DNA of 26,637 bases from Lachnospiraceae bacterium (lineage in GTDB: Bacteria; Bacillota; Clostridia; Lachnospirales; Lachnospiraceae): contig SFNX01000014.1 of the NCBI GenBank assembly GCA_004552595.1, forward strand, positions 1-26,637. The letters run 5' to 3'. Shown here piece after piece: positions 14,182-21,568 of this stretch (its first letter is position 1; every line of letters starts with the position of its first letter). Below the pieces are notes generated by a model, which searched no databases, was not told where the DNA came from, and saw only the letters and a list, made by a program, of their open reading frames with translations. The translations under genes were made by a program, and so were the position numbers.

Positions 14182-14926
14182 TTTTGATAGAGGTATGCAG
14201 ATTCCAGCTCAAGTTGGTGGACCTGACTTATCTGATGAAAATATGATGGTATCTGACTATTCTGGTGAATTCGATGCAAAGATTGCTCAGCTTGAACAAC
14301 AGATTGCTTTGGTTAAAGAACGCATTGCTAGAAATGAAAGAGCATTGTCTGGTAAGTCTTATGAAGATGTCAATAACAAATTGGCAGCTCTTGAAATGAA
14401 AAAGATTAACTCTCAGGATCCGTCTATGATTTGGAGATGGCAGCAACAGCGTCAAGATACTAAGAATGCTAATGATGTTGTAAAGAAAAATACAGCTAAT
14501 AAGTTCGTTAACGAAGTTGAAGCTCTTACAAAGACTTCTATTTCTCCAGATTATGCAGAACAAGTTCAACAGCTTCGCAATGTTCGTAATAAGATTGCTG
14601 AAGGTAAGACACTTGGTTACGATGTATCTGGTCTTGAAGAAATGGAAAAGGCAATTCAAGCTAAAGTTGATGAGACCTATGGTAACATTGAAGCAGTAAA
14701 GACAATTAGGAACAAGTTGAAAAATCTTGACCAGCAACTTGCAGATAAGACTATTACTGCTAAGCAATATACTGCTGAAGTTAATATGCTAAAGAGTGCA
14801 GATTTTGATGATGATGAATTAAGTGCTGAACTTAATACAAAATCTATGCTTGGTAGTAAGAAAGGCGCTGACGCAGCTAAAGCAGCTGCTAAGAAAAAAT
14901 TAAGAAAATCTATATTTGGAGATTAA
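14174..14926 (+). CDS. Coiled-coil virion protein (250 aa)
   Basis: 250 aa. Residues 34-75 (AKIAQLEQQIALVKERIARN) and 105-205 form extended heptad-type helices, and the C-terminus is strongly basic and Ala-rich (GADAAKAAAKKKLRKS). It is coupled to the previous gene by an eight-base overlap and is seven bases before the next. Its composition fits the ejection-protein block between tail hub and portal. A DNA-contacting basic tail is plausible. There is no confident family. Confidence 0.55.
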   Translation: MVNFDRGMQIPAQVGGPDLSDENMMVSDYSGEFDAKIAQLEQQIALVKERIARNERALSGKSYEDVNNKLAALEMKKINSQDPSMIWRWQQQRQDTKNANDVVKKNTANKFVNEVEALTKTSISPDYAEQVQQLRNVRNKIAEGKTLGYDVSGLEEMEKAIQAKVDETYGNIEAVKTIRNKLKNLDQQLADKTITAKQYTAEVNMLKSADFDDDELSAELNTKSMLGSKKGADAAKAAAKKKLRKSIFGD

Positions 14927-14932
14927 TGTTAT

Positions 14933-16870
14933 ATGGCACAAAATTCAAAAGTAACAAAATGGGCTAAAGATAATCAAAAAGCACTTAGTATGCTATATGA
15001 AGATGGTGTTCTTTCAGAAGAACAGTTGCTAACATTAATCAATTTAAAGGGCAACTATGATGTAACTGAGCAAGATGCTGAATTTGACAAAGTAAAGCAG
15101 ACGATTCAATCAAAATTGACAAGTGAAAGAATCAATAAAGCTGTCAAAAATGACCAAATGTCTGCTGATGATGCAAAAATGTATGAATCTTTGTTCAAAT
15201 CAGTAGCTGCATTTGACAAGCCTAAAGATGCTCTTCTTTCTTCTAAGTTGATTGACCAGATTAAAAAATCTGGTTATGAAGACCTTCCATTGCTAAAAGG
15301 CATGACTGAACAAATCAAGGATATGTCTGATAAGGATGTAAAAGAATACATTTATAATCAGCGTCAATTCTTGAATCAGATGTTGCCTGGAAAAGCAGTT
15401 GAGTCTATTCCTGATTTACAAGAGTATTTGATTATTCCGCCTAACTATGGTGTAAAGAATACAGACTATGCTAAGATGTTCAATGAACCAGATGTTCTTG
15501 ACAAGTTGAATGAGTATTCTTTTAGAGACATTGACTATATTGCTCGTAAGAATGGAATAAGTGGTAAAGAACTTCTCGATGACATGACTAAAGCTAAGAT
15601 TGCTAAAGATAGAAATATGATTGCTCACGGTGGAAGATGGCGTGATGTTATCGATGCAGATCAATACAGAGCATGGGATGACAATCCTATTGCTACTAAT
15701 ATTGGTGGCATTGCTTTGTCTGTGTTCGGTCCTCGTCAGCAAGAAGCTATCGCTAGTGGTAAAGACCCAGAATTTAAAGATATTGTTGGTGATGTTGGCG
15801 AACAGTTAGCATACATGGCACCTGTTGGTAGAATCGCTGGTCCTGTTGCTAAAATTGGAGCTAAAATTAGTCCAGTTGCTGCTAAAGCCGCTTCTACTAC
15901 AGCTAGTATCGCAAGTAATGCTATTGTTCCAACCGCATCAGAGCTTTATGACACAATTGTGTACAATGATGCTGACAATCCTCGTTCTGATTTTTCTATA
16001 GTTGATGATGCTTTTGGAACTGGTGTTAACATAGCTGGACCATTAGGTATTAAAATGCTTGGTAATAGAGTAGGTCGTATTCTCGATTCAAAGGATATTA
16101 CTAAGAAATGGGGTGAACTAGCTGAAGGCAAATCTGCAAATCAAGTTATTGACGAAGCTGAAGCAGTTCGTAATAGAATAGGACGAAATCGCGGTAGAGT
16201 TGAACAACCTGGTACTGCTGGTGATTTAACACCTGCTTATTATAAAGAAGCAGCTACTGCTGGTGAACTTATTTCTTCAAAAGAAAATCAGCTAATGAAA
16301 TCATTGTCAAAAGAACAAGGTGTTACAACTCCTAATCAGCAAGCACTTAAAGCTGCTATCAAAGACCCTTATATTTTGAACAATGATAACATTACAGTAT
16401 ACAAAAAGACAGGTAATGTAAAATATAATTCTGAATTGTCAAATGTAGATAAATACACACCTGCAGAATGGATTACATTAGTTAAAGCAAAGAATAATAA
16501 GGAAAAGACTTACTTTTGGCGTGGACAAAGAAAGCAAGTACCAGATATGAAAGATATTAAAGCAGCACTCAATCCTGAATTTGTTAAAAAGTATCAGAAT
16601 AGTGATTATGCTACTTCGATGTTCTTAAAATCTGACAAAGAATTGCTTAAAGAAGATGCTATCAAAAATTATCTGACTAATCAATTTGGTAATGCTACTT
16701 ATGGTGATGAAAATGTAAGTCTACCTATTGCAGCACCACTGAATTACTTTGGTATTGACATAAATCAAGAGCTTAAAAATTACAGAGCTAATAAAGAACG
16801 TCAGAAAGCTAAAGAAGAATCAAGAAAAAGATTACCTACTTTACAAAGTCTATACGGTAATTTAAAATAA
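14933..16870 (+). CDS. Large putative DNA-ejection protein (645 aa)
   Basis: 645 aa, the largest protein of the block. The N-terminal 230 residues are helical and charged. Residues about 250-265 (NIGGIALSVFG) and 292-333 (AYMAPVGRIAGPVAKIGAKI...) are Gly/Ala-rich and amphipathic or hydrophobic, like the membrane-inserting parts of podophage ejection proteins such as P22 gp16/gp20 or T7 gp16. The C-terminus is basic (RANKERQKAKEESRKR). No transglycosylase motif was found, so it is not obviously an ejected muramidase. Expected role: forming the conduit across the cell envelope after tail docking. Confidence 0.6.
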   Translation: MAQNSKVTKWAKDNQKALSMLYEDGVLSEEQLLTLINLKGNYDVTEQDAEFDKVKQTIQSKLTSERINKAVKNDQMSADDAKMYESLFKSVAAFDKPKDALLSSKLIDQIKKSGYEDLPLLKGMTEQIKDMSDKDVKEYIYNQRQFLNQMLPGKAVESIPDLQEYLIIPPNYGVKNTDYAKMFNEPDVLDKLNEYSFRDIDYIARKNGISGKELLDDMTKAKIAKDRNMIAHGGRWRDVIDADQYRAWDDNPIATNIGGIALSVFGPRQQEAIASGKDPEFKDIVGDVGEQLAYMAPVGRIAGPVAKIGAKISPVAAKAASTTASIASNAIVPTASELYDTIVYNDADNPRSDFSIVDDAFGTGVNIAGPLGIKMLGNRVGRILDSKDITKKWGELAEGKSANQVIDEAEAVRNRIGRNRGRVEQPGTAGDLTPAYYKEAATAGELISSKENQLMKSLSKEQGVTTPNQQALKAAIKDPYILNNDNITVYKKTGNVKYNSELSNVDKYTPAEWITLVKAKNNKEKTYFWRGQRKQVPDMKDIKAALNPEFVKKYQNSDYATSMFLKSDKELLKEDAIKNYLTNQFGNATYGDENVSLPIAAPLNYFGIDINQELKNYRANKERQKAKEESRKRLPTLQSLYGNLK

Positions 16871-16910
16871 AATAATTCATACTAATTGTCTATATAAAAA
16901 ATTATATTAT

Positions 16911-16933
16911 ATAACAATAGTGTACATCTTCGC
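16911..16933 (-). repeat. Inverted single copy of the 23-bp array core
   Basis: On the minus strand this reads GCGAAGATGTACAC then TATTGTTAT, identical over 23 bases to 26322-26344 at the array edge. It sits in the 16871-17033 gap, almost opposite the array on the circle. Confidence 0.85.
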
Positions 16934-16949
16934 GACTAACAATAAAAAT

Positions 16950-16976
16950 GCTTCCGTTGAGGTTATCTCAGGAAGC
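16950..16976 (+). other. Two-part RNA hairpin downstream of the ejection genes
   Basis: GCTTCC (16950-16955) pairs with GGAAGC (16971-16976), and inside it TGAG (16958-16961) pairs with CTCA (16967-16970) around GTTAT, leaving a two-base bulge. There is no T-run directly after, so it is not a standard terminator. It may stabilise the 3' end of the ejection-gene mRNA. Confidence 0.5.
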
Positions 16977-16993
16977 GATTGAATTATTAGGAG

Positions 16994-17043
16994 AAATAAC
17001 AATGAATTTGTATTATTTATATAATTTACATTGTTATTTTTTT
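16994..17043 (+). terminator. Terminator between ejection genes and the leftward gene
   Basis: AAATAACAATG (16994-17004) pairs perfectly with 17029-17039 across a 24-nt A+T loop, followed by a run of T. It would stop rightward transcription from the ejection block. It also overlaps the stop codon of the leftward gene at 17034. Confidence 0.6.
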
Positions 17044-17115
17044 ATCTGTCGTACAAGCTTTTCTTCTGAGCAAGCCTGTGTTGAAGTTACAGAACAACTC
17101 TGCCAATTATCATAG
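17002..17115 (+). CDS. Doubtful 37-aa frame with a strong ribosome-binding site
   Basis: AGGAG (16989-16993) precedes ATG 17002 by 8 nt. The 37-codon frame is mostly antisense to the leftward 71-aa gene, and its start codon lies in a terminator arm. It is probably the leftover start of a rightward gene interrupted when the leftward gene arrived, not a working gene. Confidence 0.2.
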   Translation: MNLYYLYNLHCYFFICRTSFSSEQACVEVTEQLCQLS

Positions 17116-17249
17116 TCTTCACAGCATTCTGGACTATACTGATATGTAGTCGGATTGAAAGGAATATTCTTTTCAATTCTCTTTATATCTTCATGCATCT
17201 TCTTCAATGTCTCTTTGATTTCTCTAATGTCAATTTCGTAATCAGTCAT
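17034..17249 (-). CDS. Leftward small protein, paralogue of 25679-25867 (71 aa)
   Basis: 71 aa with ribosome-binding site AGAGAGGTT. Residues 1-28 (MTDYEIDIREIKETLKKM...) form a charged coiled coil almost identical in pattern to the protein at 25679-25867 (MTDTQLDIIDIKQTLKKM...). Both end in a Ser-Thr-Gln-Ala-Cys motif (STQAC). The middle is Cys/Tyr-rich (YSPECCEDYDNWQSC). It is alone on the minus strand within the late genes, with its own TATAAATATATTAA promoter candidate. This is the pattern of an independently transcribed accessory (moron-like) gene. Function is unknown. Confidence 0.75.
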   Translation of the reverse strand: MTDYEIDIREIKETLKKMHEDIKRIEKNIPFNPTTYQYSPECCEDYDNWQSCSVTSTQACSEEKLVRQIKK

Positions 17250-17264
17250 ATGTAACCTCTCTTG

Positions 17265-17289
17265 TTAATATATTTATATAAAATATAAT
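17265..17289 (-). promoter_or_regulatory. Leftward promoter block shared with 1588-1612
   Basis: 25 bases are identical to those upstream of the palm-protein gene. On the minus strand they contain TATAAATATATTAA, and the start of the 71-aa gene lies about 15 bp downstream. This suggests duplication of a promoter segment, or shared control of the two leftward genes. Confidence 0.6.
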
Positions 17290-17333
17290 TTATTTTCTGC
17301 TTTTTGTCAACAAATTTTTATCATTTATTGTTA

Positions 17334-17348
17334 TATAAATAATAATGT
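17334..17348 (+). promoter_or_regulatory. TATAAATAATAATGT promoter candidate before the portal
   Basis: The third identical copy of the 15-mer, 71 bp before the portal start. The leader contains a short CTGC/GCAG stem (17369-17382) before the AGAGGT ribosome-binding site. It gives the portal-spike-lysis block its own transcript. Confidence 0.7.
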
Positions 17349-17404
17349 TAAATGTAGAATATAACATACTGCAGTAAAGCAGCAATTTCTCAGAGGTAAA
17401 ATAC

Positions 17405-19204
17405 ATGTCAGAATATAATGTAGAAGAGCTAATTCAGCGATTCAAGAAATTTGAATCTGCTTCTTACACAAAGTTCAAAGATTTATTTGAACAAATCAAG
17501 TTAGATAGAAAATTTATTTCGGGTGACCAATGTGATAATTTGGACCACACACTTACTGATGCCAGTATTGGTGAAGGTGTTCCTCTTATGTCACTTAACG
17601 TAGTCAAGAACGCAATTCGTACTGTAGTAAATACATATTTGCCTAACACGTATAAATGGCAGTATACTAATGGACAAGGTGTTGACACAAATCTTAATGC
17701 GATAGCTGACCAGTTCTTGTCTGATGCAGACAATTCCACTGCAACAGTTGAAGCACTTTCTAATGCAGTTGGTACAGCACTTGGTGTTCTCGTATTTTCA
17801 AATGATTATGACATTGACGGTTCTATTAAGCCTGTCCTTTATTCTATTCCAGATGTAACTAACGTTCGTCTTGACCCAAATGCTTCTAAATTGAATTTCG
17901 CAGATGCTACTAAGGCAGCAATAGTTGAGCTCAAATCTAAAGAATGGTTCAAGACAAATTATGGAATTGACTATCTTAACGAATACTATAAGCCACTAAT
18001 TGACATTTCTGAAGACTATGATAGAAAGTCACTTATGCCACTCGTAACATATTACGAAAAAGAAGACAATAATGTTATTTGTTATAAGCTTGCTGGTTCT
18101 GAACTCTTAGAAGATCCTCAAGTTCTTCAGTATTCTTATATTCCTGTTGTTCCAGTATTTGGCGAATCTGACTGGGCAAATGCTTCTAAGCAGTCTTGGA
18201 CAGGTATTACTACTATCATGCGTCCTATTCAGCGTATGATTAACTATGCTTATCGTCAGATTATCATACGTGCATCTAAGGTACCGAAGAATACATGGGT
18301 CGGTGGCAATGAAGCTCTGCAAGGTAGAGAAAAGTATTGGCAGAATTCTGAAAGAAATCTTAACCCAATTCGTATCTACAATGAGTATTCTAAAGACCAT
18401 ACTCGTAAGCTTGACCCTCCACATAGAGAAGATAATCAAATCGTATTTGAAGACGTGACTACATTGATGGATAAGTCACTTCAGATGACTAACTCTATCG
18501 TTGGTATTCCTGCTATTGGTCTTGAATCTCAAATTGAAAGAACAGCAACTGAAGTACTTGCTAATCAGAAGACCTTCAATAACAATGTTCGTAATTACAT
18601 TTATCACTTGAAGTATTCTATGCAGTTAATTGGCTTGCTATTCGCAGAAGAAATTTATAAGCAGCCACTTTATGGCAAAATCAAGGTAACAGTTGTTGCT
18701 GGTCCAGATGATGCTATGAGTAAGCAAGAAGCGCGCGTTCAGTTGTCTACTTATGCAAATCTAATTACTTCTGATGATGATAAGCGTAAATTGCTCATGG
18801 CAGAATGTGCTATAGAAAATGACAACCCTTACATAAATCATTTCGCACAAAGCTTATTACCAACGCCAACTGAAAATGAAATTAAAGCAAATCAGATGCT
18901 CGAACAAGCTAATATTGAAATCAAGAACAGAGATGCTCAGATTATTGAACTTCAGAAGCAGCTAAATGATTTGCAGATGCAACAGCAACTGCAAGCATAT
19001 TCAACTGAACAGCAGATTCTTTTGAATAATCAGAAATTTGAACACGAAAAGGAAATGAAGATGCTTGACGCTCAAATTGCTGCTAACAATCCAGCTGAAA
19101 TTGCTAAGACACAGGCTGACATAGATAAAGCACAGATGAGTGTAGAAAAATCAGCAATTGAATTAAGAAAAGAACAAATTAAAGCTCTTAATCAAGGAGT
19201 ATAA
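17405..19204 (+). CDS. Portal protein, P22-like
   Basis: 599 aa. Recognisable portal segments include KDLFEQIKLDRKFISGDQC at the N-terminus, SIPDVTNVRLDPNAS (about 148-162), VPVFGESD and SWTGITTIMRPIQRMINYAY (about 245-280), and SLQMTNSIVGIPAIGLES with ERTATEVLANQ. The last 100 residues are a long coiled coil rich in Gln/Glu (ELQKQLNDLQMQQQLQ), like the helical barrel of P22 gp1. It would form the 12-fold vertex that binds terminase, gp4-like and ejection proteins. Unusually, the gene lies about 10 kb after the large terminase, behind the ejection genes. Confidence 0.88.
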   Translation: MSEYNVEELIQRFKKFESASYTKFKDLFEQIKLDRKFISGDQCDNLDHTLTDASIGEGVPLMSLNVVKNAIRTVVNTYLPNTYKWQYTNGQGVDTNLNAIADQFLSDADNSTATVEALSNAVGTALGVLVFSNDYDIDGSIKPVLYSIPDVTNVRLDPNASKLNFADATKAAIVELKSKEWFKTNYGIDYLNEYYKPLIDISEDYDRKSLMPLVTYYEKEDNNVICYKLAGSELLEDPQVLQYSYIPVVPVFGESDWANASKQSWTGITTIMRPIQRMINYAYRQIIIRASKVPKNTWVGGNEALQGREKYWQNSERNLNPIRIYNEYSKDHTRKLDPPHREDNQIVFEDVTTLMDKSLQMTNSIVGIPAIGLESQIERTATEVLANQKTFNNNVRNYIYHLKYSMQLIGLLFAEEIYKQPLYGKIKVTVVAGPDDAMSKQEARVQLSTYANLITSDDDKRKLLMAECAIENDNPYINHFAQSLLPTPTENEIKANQMLEQANIEIKNRDAQIIELQKQLNDLQMQQQLQAYSTEQQILLNNQKFEHEKEMKMLDAQIAANNPAEIAKTQADIDKAQMSVEKSAIELRKEQIKALNQGV

Positions 19205-19210
19205 CGCAAT

Positions 19211-21547
19211 ATGATGATACCATTTTTGAAGCAAGAAGACCTGATTTTAGATAACAGTCGCCAAATTATTCCAGGCGCAAAGATAGAAGTATTTGACCCT
19301 GTATCTAACAATTATGTTGACATTTACACTTATGACGGTTCAAATGAAAGATATACTGTAGCAACTAATCCAGTATATCTCAATTTGCAGTCTCGTCCTG
19401 AATATACTTATTTTGCTAAGCAACTTGTTCTTTGCAGACTGTATAAGTACATCGGTAATTTTAGTGACCCTCGTGTAGACGATGATACAAATAATTGGCA
19501 ATTCGTTCGTGAATGGAACGGTGCTTTCCAACAAGATACAGTTAAGAATGACACTATCGTAATTGGTCTTGCTGGTCTGAAAGAAGCCAATACAGAACTT
19601 GGCGCAGTCAATGTAGTTGGTTACTGGAATGAATTTGACTGTGAAGCCAGAACTTATGTCTGGGATGCTAATTGCGTTCAGACTCCTGATAACGGCTATA
19701 TTGTAAAGAATGACAACATTGACACTGGTCGTTGGATTCTAAAATTTGATGGTGAGTATTTGCCTTCAACTTATTACGGTGTATATCCTGGTCATGAAGC
19801 AAATGTTAATGCTCTATTGACTTATGTTGATACTGTTGGAAGTGACCAGACAAAGACTGCTCCCGGTGTATACTTCGTCCCTGGTCATTATAAAAATACA
19901 ACTTTGTTGAATACATCTAAGAAAATTCTTCTTGATGCTAATACTCAATTTGATTATGGAATTAGCTGTTCTTGGATTGATGTTAAGGGAACTCCTTCCA
20001 ATTGGGTTGGTGACATTATGCCGTATAATTCTAGTTGTCCTGTTCATTCAAGTTGGTATAGAACTGCTAAAGCTTTCTTTGCATGTGATTCAAGACAGAA
20101 ATATTGTGATGGACATAATTGGGATAATAATTCTATAGATTCTGATGTTGCAAATACAGATGTGACATTCTATACAAATAGCGACAACTATCTTAATGTA
20201 GCTACTGGTGATTATAGATTAACATTCAAAAGATGTACTGTAGTTGGTGATAGCGGGTTCTTGTATCGTGATTCTAGATGCAGATTCATTGATATGCACT
20301 TCACAGACAAATACTATTTTAACAGTGTTATAAATCCTGATAATGTTGAATTCTTAAATACAGATGGAATGCGTTGTGTATTTGACGCAGATGAATTCGA
20401 TAATCTAAATAATTTGGCAAAGACTGCATATAAATGTGGAATTACTGAATTAGATTTGAAAGGACATAATGCACAAGTTATTGATGCTACTGAATACATG
20501 ACTGTAAAGAATGGAACAGTTAACGAATTGACTATTGGTAAGAGTACTGAAGTTGGACAGTATACTTTAAAGAATGTGCAAATTGGAAATACTTTAACGT
20601 TCAATGGTCAGGTTCTTAGCATTGTAAATTCTAGTGTACGTCTAAATTCATTTTCTAATTTGAATAGTCTATTTGTAAGTGATAATTCGACTGTAAGAAA
20701 TGGCTGGACACTTGACAGAGGTGAAGTAAGTTGCAATGATTCCAGCTGGCAGATGAATATATCTGGTGATGTTCCTGTGGTCTTTAATGATTCGAATGTA
20801 GCTGGTACTATCAACAGCAATAATGTAGCAATATACAATTCTCATGTTGATACTTTAGCACATATTAACGTTACACCATTAACTGTAACTACACCTTCTG
20901 AACACAAAGTATTCCAGATTGTTGCTGAAAATTCTGTATTCGACAGTGACATAGCATTCGTGCCTAATGATTTGTATGACATTTATTGGAATGTAAAAAT
21001 TACTAACAATACATTCAATGGTGCACTAGGCTTAACCTGCCCTTACTGGGTCGATGTAACAACTTCTAAGAGAACTATCGCTGCATATACTACATCTGGT
21101 GTAATGCATGCCGTAGATTATGCTGGTAACAGAGGTAATTGTCCTAAAGATAGATACACTGGTCAAATTGACTGTAGCTTGACTGAATGGGCTAACTGGA
21201 ACCCATCTTGGATGAGAGGTAAATCTAACAGTTCTGAGAACTATAAGGTATCTTATAGAACATTCCCAAGATTCTTCTTGGTAGAAAATTCTAAAGCTAT
21301 CGCATCTCCTATATTCACAAGAGCAGATGACTGGGGCTTTGGTATGTTACTTGGAACTAATACTAACATGGCTACTGTATCGTTAATAAATCTTTCTGAA
21401 ATGATAGCAGACTCACAAGATTCTGACTTTATCGCTTGGAGAGATGCAAATGGTTACACACCAGAAAATGTAAATGACTACTTCGCGCGTTGTAAAGGCC
21501 TTGCTGCAGACGCATTTAATACAAGTCACATGTACTATTTCTGGTAA
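19211..21547 (+). CDS. Tailspike-like receptor-binding protein 1 (778 aa)
   Basis: 778 aa. Residues about 10-80 (PGAKIEVFDPVSNNYVDIYT, NPVYLNLQSRP) resemble the head-binding domain of P22 tailspike. The middle (about 200-600) has many short beta-strand repeats with Asn/Asp turns (KNGTVNELTIGK; KNVQIGNTLTFNG), consistent with a parallel beta-helix. The C-terminus is Trp/Tyr-rich (SLTEWANWNPSWMRGKSN). It probably binds and perhaps cleaves a surface polysaccharide, but no catalytic residues can be assigned. It starts seven bases after the portal. Confidence 0.75.
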   Translation: MMIPFLKQEDLILDNSRQIIPGAKIEVFDPVSNNYVDIYTYDGSNERYTVATNPVYLNLQSRPEYTYFAKQLVLCRLYKYIGNFSDPRVDDDTNNWQFVREWNGAFQQDTVKNDTIVIGLAGLKEANTELGAVNVVGYWNEFDCEARTYVWDANCVQTPDNGYIVKNDNIDTGRWILKFDGEYLPSTYYGVYPGHEANVNALLTYVDTVGSDQTKTAPGVYFVPGHYKNTTLLNTSKKILLDANTQFDYGISCSWIDVKGTPSNWVGDIMPYNSSCPVHSSWYRTAKAFFACDSRQKYCDGHNWDNNSIDSDVANTDVTFYTNSDNYLNVATGDYRLTFKRCTVVGDSGFLYRDSRCRFIDMHFTDKYYFNSVINPDNVEFLNTDGMRCVFDADEFDNLNNLAKTAYKCGITELDLKGHNAQVIDATEYMTVKNGTVNELTIGKSTEVGQYTLKNVQIGNTLTFNGQVLSIVNSSVRLNSFSNLNSLFVSDNSTVRNGWTLDRGEVSCNDSSWQMNISGDVPVVFNDSNVAGTINSNNVAIYNSHVDTLAHINVTPLTVTTPSEHKVFQIVAENSVFDSDIAFVPNDLYDIYWNVKITNNTFNGALGLTCPYWVDVTTSKRTIAAYTTSGVMHAVDYAGNRGNCPKDRYTGQIDCSLTEWANWNPSWMRGKSNSSENYKVSYRTFPRFFLVENSKAIASPIFTRADDWGFGMLLGTNTNMATVSLINLSEMIADSQDSDFIAWRDANGYTPENVNDYFARCKGLAADAFNTSHMYYFW

Positions 21548-21568
21548 TAAATATAAAGAGGTTAAAAA

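Noticed and set aside
14228..14767. 179-aa leftward frame opposite the coiled-coil virion gene
   Set aside because: Hydrophobic low-complexity product typical of the antisense of charged coiled-coil coding sequence; no ribosome-binding site or promoter.
17011..17021. Leftward TATAAATAATA in the loop of the terminator
   Set aside because: No leftward gene follows it and it is part of an A+T-rich loop; probably chance.
16871..17404. tRNA or riboswitch in the gap region
   Set aside because: Hairpins are present but no cloverleaf or known riboswitch core could be folded by eye; the gap is explained by terminators, a leftward gene and promoters.
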